Both the position numbers and the translations under genes were made by a program. Below are positions 61,194 to 64,000 of a DNA stretch of 64,000 nucleotides, one piece after another. Origin of the DNA: Kluyvera ascorbata_C (GTDB taxonomy: Bacteria; Pseudomonadota; Gammaproteobacteria; Enterobacterales; Enterobacteriaceae); NCBI RefSeq assembly GCF_044197065.1, contig NZ_JBIQOI010000001.1:992001-1056000 (forward strand), given 5' to 3'. The notes below the pieces were generated by a model, which worked only from the letters and a program-made list of their open reading frames with translations, made no database searches and was not told the DNA's origin. Numbering within the stretch: position 1 is the stretch's first letter; each line of letters begins with the position of its first letter.

Positions 61194-61377
61194 AATGCTT
61201 CAAAAATTTTACGATAGTGCAGAAAGGACTGACTCCTCTGCGGGGTGGATTTTGCGTTAAAAGGGGGGGATGCAGCAATGTCCTATTGAAGGCAGTTAAG
61301 TTGATATCATGTAATGAGATTTTTTCTCTCAACAAAAATCCAGCAAAATCTGCCGCTTTACCTGTCTGCTCTTCGGC

Positions 61378-61408
61378 TTGAGACGATTAACCCGCTATAT
61401 CCTATACT
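61378..61408 (+). promoter_or_regulatory. Candidate promoter of the 26-residue peptide
   Basis: TTGAGA at 61378-61383 and TATACT at 61403-61408 with a 19-base spacer, about 30 bases before the peptide start. Confidence 0.45.
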
Positions 61409-61438
61409 CTCTAGAGTGACGTTTGCTGGAGGTTCAAC

Positions 61439-61519
61439 ATGTACACTCCAATTGTTGCAGTCATGTTCGTCTTATTGGTTACGCAGGCGCTGGTTGAGAT
61501 TGGCGTGCTGAAACCATGA
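61439..61519 (+). CDS. 26-residue predicted membrane peptide
   Basis: A frame of 26 codons, MYTPIVAVMFVLLVTQALVE followed by IGVLKP, with one membrane helix. GGAGG lies eight bases upstream of the ATG and a candidate promoter lies before that. It resembles the many small single-helix proteins of enterics, but I cannot name it. The 236 bases between it and dcp hold no other gene I can see. Confidence 0.55.
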   Translation: MYTPIVAVMFVLLVTQALVEIGVLKP

Positions 61520-61755
61520 ACGACGACAGCATCTGGTGAGTCAGTTGTTCCACTGGAAACGGCAGATACCCATAGAAGCTAAACGATCTTCCACTAGCGA
61601 CTGTTCCTGCGGCTGGCGCTCTGCCTGCCTGTCCCTTTAACTTCCTCGACGCACTATTGTTACCATAGGGAAAAACAGCCGTTTTTTCGGGTAAAACCAT
61701 TGCGGTCTATCAGGGGCTTGTTACTCTGAAGCCCTGTTATTATCAGGAGCACAAG

Positions 61756-63801
61756 ATGTCGGCCATGAATCCATTTTTTGCCAGCAGTACGTTACCTTAC
61801 CAGGCACCGCAGTTTGATGCGATTAACGACAGCCACTATCGCCCGGCTTTTGATGAAGCGCTCAAGCGCAAGCGTCAGGAGATAGCCGACATTGCCAGTA
61901 ACCCCGCGGCAGCAACCTTCGACAACACTTTTGTGGCGCTCGAAAAAAGCGGCGAGATGCTCTCACGCGTGAATGCGGTCTTCTTTGCGATGGCGGCGTC
62001 GCATAGCAACGATGAAATACAACGTCTTGACGAAGCGTTTTCGGCGGAACTGGCCGGGCTGGCTAACGACATCTACCTGAATGATGCGCTGTTCGAGCGT
62101 ATTGAAAGCGTGTGGCAGCAGCGTAATTCACTCGGGCTGGATGCCGAATCGCAGCGTCTGGTTGAGGTGATTTATCAACGCTTTATTCAGGCCGGGGCCA
62201 AGCTTGGCCAGGCTGAGAAAGCAGAATTGAAAATCCTCAACACGGAAGCGGCAACCCTCAGCAGCCAGTTCCATCAGTGTCTGCTTGGTGCAGCGAAAAA
62301 TGGTGGTTTGGTGGTCGAAAGCCCGGACGAGTTGCTGGGGTTCAGCGATGATGAAATCGCCGCGGCGGCGAGTGCCGCTGAAGATCGCGGGTTAACCGGG
62401 CGTTGGCTTATCCCGCTGGTTAATACCACGCAGCAGCCCGCGCTGGCGGCATTGCAGCGACGTGAAACGCGTGAAAAATTATTTAAAGCGGCCTGGGAAC
62501 GTAATCAGCAAGGAGACAGCAATGACACCCGCGAAAAACTGCTGAGACTGGTGGCCCTCCGTGCACGCCAGGCGGCATTGCTGGGTTATGACGACTACGC
62601 CAGCTGGAGTATGGCTGACCAAATGGCGAAAACGCCAAAAGCGGCCTTTGATTTTATGCGTGAGATTGCGCCAGCGGCGCGGGCGCGCGCGGAAAGTGAA
62701 CTTGCGGATATTCAGGCGCTGATCGATAGCAACACCACTCCATTTAAGGCGCAAGCGTGGGACTGGTTGTTTTATTCAGAGCAGGTTCGTCGGGATAAAT
62801 ATGCTATCGATGAAGCCCAGATTAAACCCTGGTTTGCCCTTGAGCGCGTACTGATTGACGGCGTTTTCTGGTCTGCGAGTCAGTTGTTCGGTATTCAATT
62901 TGTCGAACGCTTTGACCTGCCTGTGTATCACCCTGATGTCCGCGTCTGGGAGATTTTCGACACCAATGGTGAGGGGATGGCGCTGTTCTACGGTGACTTC
63001 TTCGCGCGAGATAGCAAAAGCGGCGGGGCGTGGATGGACAATTTTGTCCCGCAGTCCACTTTGCTGGGAACGCGTCCGGTTATCTATAACGTCTGCAACT
63101 ATCAGAAGCCAGCCGCCGGTAAAAGCGCGCTAATCTCCTGGGACGATGTTGTCACGCTGTTCCATGAATTTGGCCATGCGCTGCATGGGCTGTTTGCGAA
63201 TCAACGTTATGCCACGCTCTCCGGCACCAGCACGCCACGTGACTTTGTCGAGTTCCCGTCGCAAATCAACGAACACTGGGCGAGCCATCCTGATGTCTTC
63301 GCCCACTATGCCCGTCACTATGAAACCGGCGAGCCGATGCCAGAGGCGCTGCGTCAGAGCCTTTTCCGGGCTTCAAACTTTAATAAAGGCTACGACATGA
63401 CGGAGCTGTTGAGCGCGGCGCTGCTGGATATGAACTGGCACAGCCTTCGCGTCGATACCCCGGTGCAAAATGTTGAGCAGTTTGAAGCGCAGGCTTTAGT
63501 TAAAGAGAACTTGGATCTTGCCGCGGTGCCACCACGCTATCGCAGTAGCTATTTCTCGCATATTTTCGGCGGTGGCTATGCCGCGGGATACTATGCCTAT
63601 TTATGGACGCAAATGCTGGCAGATGACGGTTATCAATGGTTTGTTGAGCAGGGTGGATTGAATCGCGAAAATGGTCAGCGTTTCCGTGAGGCTATTTTAT
63701 CTCGCGGTAACAGTAGCGATTTAGAAACGCTTTATCGTGATTGGCGCGGCCACGATCCGCTTATTGCGGCGATGTTGAAAAACCGTGGTCTAAGTGAATA
63801 A
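61756..63801 (+). CDS. dcp: Dipeptidyl carboxypeptidase Dcp (M3 zinc metallopeptidase)
   Basis: 681 residues, the same as E. coli. The zinc motif is TLFHEFGHALHGLFA, with the third ligand about 25 residues on in FVEFPSQINEHW. Dcp removes C-terminal dipeptides in the cytoplasm or periplasm. The ATG at 61756 has AGGAG seven bases upstream. A strong GC hairpin follows the stop. Confidence 0.94.
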   Translation: MSAMNPFFASSTLPYQAPQFDAINDSHYRPAFDEALKRKRQEIADIASNPAAATFDNTFVALEKSGEMLSRVNAVFFAMAASHSNDEIQRLDEAFSAELAGLANDIYLNDALFERIESVWQQRNSLGLDAESQRLVEVIYQRFIQAGAKLGQAEKAELKILNTEAATLSSQFHQCLLGAAKNGGLVVESPDELLGFSDDEIAAAASAAEDRGLTGRWLIPLVNTTQQPALAALQRRETREKLFKAAWERNQQGDSNDTREKLLRLVALRARQAALLGYDDYASWSMADQMAKTPKAAFDFMREIAPAARARAESELADIQALIDSNTTPFKAQAWDWLFYSEQVRRDKYAIDEAQIKPWFALERVLIDGVFWSASQLFGIQFVERFDLPVYHPDVRVWEIFDTNGEGMALFYGDFFARDSKSGGAWMDNFVPQSTLLGTRPVIYNVCNYQKPAAGKSALISWDDVVTLFHEFGHALHGLFANQRYATLSGTSTPRDFVEFPSQINEHWASHPDVFAHYARHYETGEPMPEALRQSLFRASNFNKGYDMTELLSAALLDMNWHSLRVDTPVQNVEQFEAQALVKENLDLAAVPPRYRSSYFSHIFGGGYAAGYYAYLWTQMLADDGYQWFVEQGGLNRENGQRFREAILSRGNSSDLETLYRDWRGHDPLIAAMLKNRGLSE

Positions 63802-63820
63802 ACGTCGTTGTTAAATCAAT

Positions 63821-63847
63821 ACCTGGCACCGAACCGGGTGCCAGGTA
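63821..63847 (+). terminator. Hairpin after dcp
   Basis: ACCTGGCACC and GGTGCCAGGT pair perfectly around six bases; no T-run follows. Confidence 0.55.
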
Positions 63848-63861
63848 CCATCAAATAGATA

Positions 63862-63955
63862 TAAAAAAAACCCGCACACAGGGCTGGCGGGTTAAGTACG
63901 TCAAAATAGAGCATTCTTGCTATCATTCCTGGAGGAAGGACAACGGCTCTATTTT
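63862..63955 (-). ncRNA. mgrR: Candidate MgrR-type small RNA
   Basis: The minus strand has a perfect terminator (AACCCGC/GCGGGTT, 63869-63893) followed by eight T. Upstream, AAAATAGAGC and GCTCTATTTT form a stem, and the loop contains CCTTCCTCC (63939-63931), complementary to Shine-Dalgarno sequences. No ORF fits. Length about 90-95 bases agrees with MgrR (98 bases in E. coli), which maps near dcp and is PhoP-activated; a PhoP-like box lies at 63965-63981. The name is inference; I could not align it. Confidence 0.5.
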
Positions 63956-63964
63956 TACGAAATG

Positions 63965-63981
63965 TTAACAGTTACACAACC
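63965..63981 (-). promoter_or_regulatory. PhoP-box-like direct repeat
   Basis: On the minus strand: GGTTGT-GTAAC-TGTTAA, compared with the PhoP consensus (G/T)GTTTA-N5-(G/T)GTTTA. The match is 4/6 and 5/6, with the right spacing, directly upstream of the candidate small RNA. Confidence 0.4.
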
Positions 63982-64000
63982 TGACATATTCGGTAGGGTG

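Overview
This window is chromosomal DNA from a member of the Enterobacteriaceae. It is not K-12 Escherichia coli, but it is close enough that most proteins can be matched from memory to named E. coli genes (ydcO-sutR-rlhA, ydcRSTUV-patD, ortT, tqsA, mdtJI, ydgD-asr, ynfM-ynfL-mlc-bioD2-clcB-dmsD-ynfHGF, ynfD, ynfC-ynfB-ynfA, rspAB, ydfI, rspR, ydfG, dcp). Three REP/BIME palindromic repeats of the enteric type support this. Genus and species cannot be fixed by eye; a relative of Citrobacter, Kluyvera or Leclercia would fit.

Layout. 0-6 kb: a partial EamA exporter with a divergent AraC regulator, ydcO, sutR and rlhA. 5.8-9.2 kb: a secreted His/Gln/Pro-rich repeat protein, a cyanide-insensitive-type cytochrome bd oxidase operon with its tiny DUF2474 partner, and a small membrane protein. 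9.4-17 kb: ydcR followed by the ydcSTUV polyamine-type ABC transporter and patD, then two unrecognised small genes. 17.3-23.5 kb: ortT, tqsA, mdtJI with a candidate leader ORF, a CHASE4-GGDEF-EAL protein, ydgD, and asr-ydgU with a recognisable RstA box. 23.6-36.3 kb: two MFS transporters, ynfL, mlc, bioD2, clcB and the Tat-dependent DMSO/selenate-reductase operon ynfFGH. 36.4-39.3 kb: a tight three-gene unit of a periplasmic molybdopterin-fold protein with no cysteine, a GGDEF-EAL protein and a glutathione peroxidase. 39.7-46.7 kb: a LysR/short-chain dehydrogenase pair, a YebC-family protein, an AraC regulator facing a long-type isopropylmalate synthase, ynfC and ynfB.

47.2-58.4 kb is a hexuronate/aldonate catabolic cluster: rspA, rspB, a YdfJ-type MHS transporter, a glucuronate isomerase, a GPH-family transporter, ydfI, a DlgD-like reductase, a universal stress protein and the regulator rspR. 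Together the enzymes can convert glucuronate or L-gulonate through fructuronate and mannonate to 2-keto-3-deoxygluconate. A 16-bp motif is exactly repeated upstream of rspA and of the DlgD-like gene, with a diverged copy upstream of ydfI. In E. coli K-12 this locus is split by the Qin prophage.

59.2-61.7 kb is an accessory patch between ydfG and dcp, which are neighbours in E. coli. It holds a tRNA-Thr(TGT) with its own promoter, a 38-residue membrane peptide of lambdoid-phage appearance, an A+T-rich secreted NlpC/P60 protein, a run of hairpins and terminators with no convincing gene, and a 26-residue membrane peptide. dcp follows. At the right edge a short structured RNA on the minus strand, with a C-rich loop, a terminator and a PhoP-like box upstream, is a candidate MgrR sRNA.
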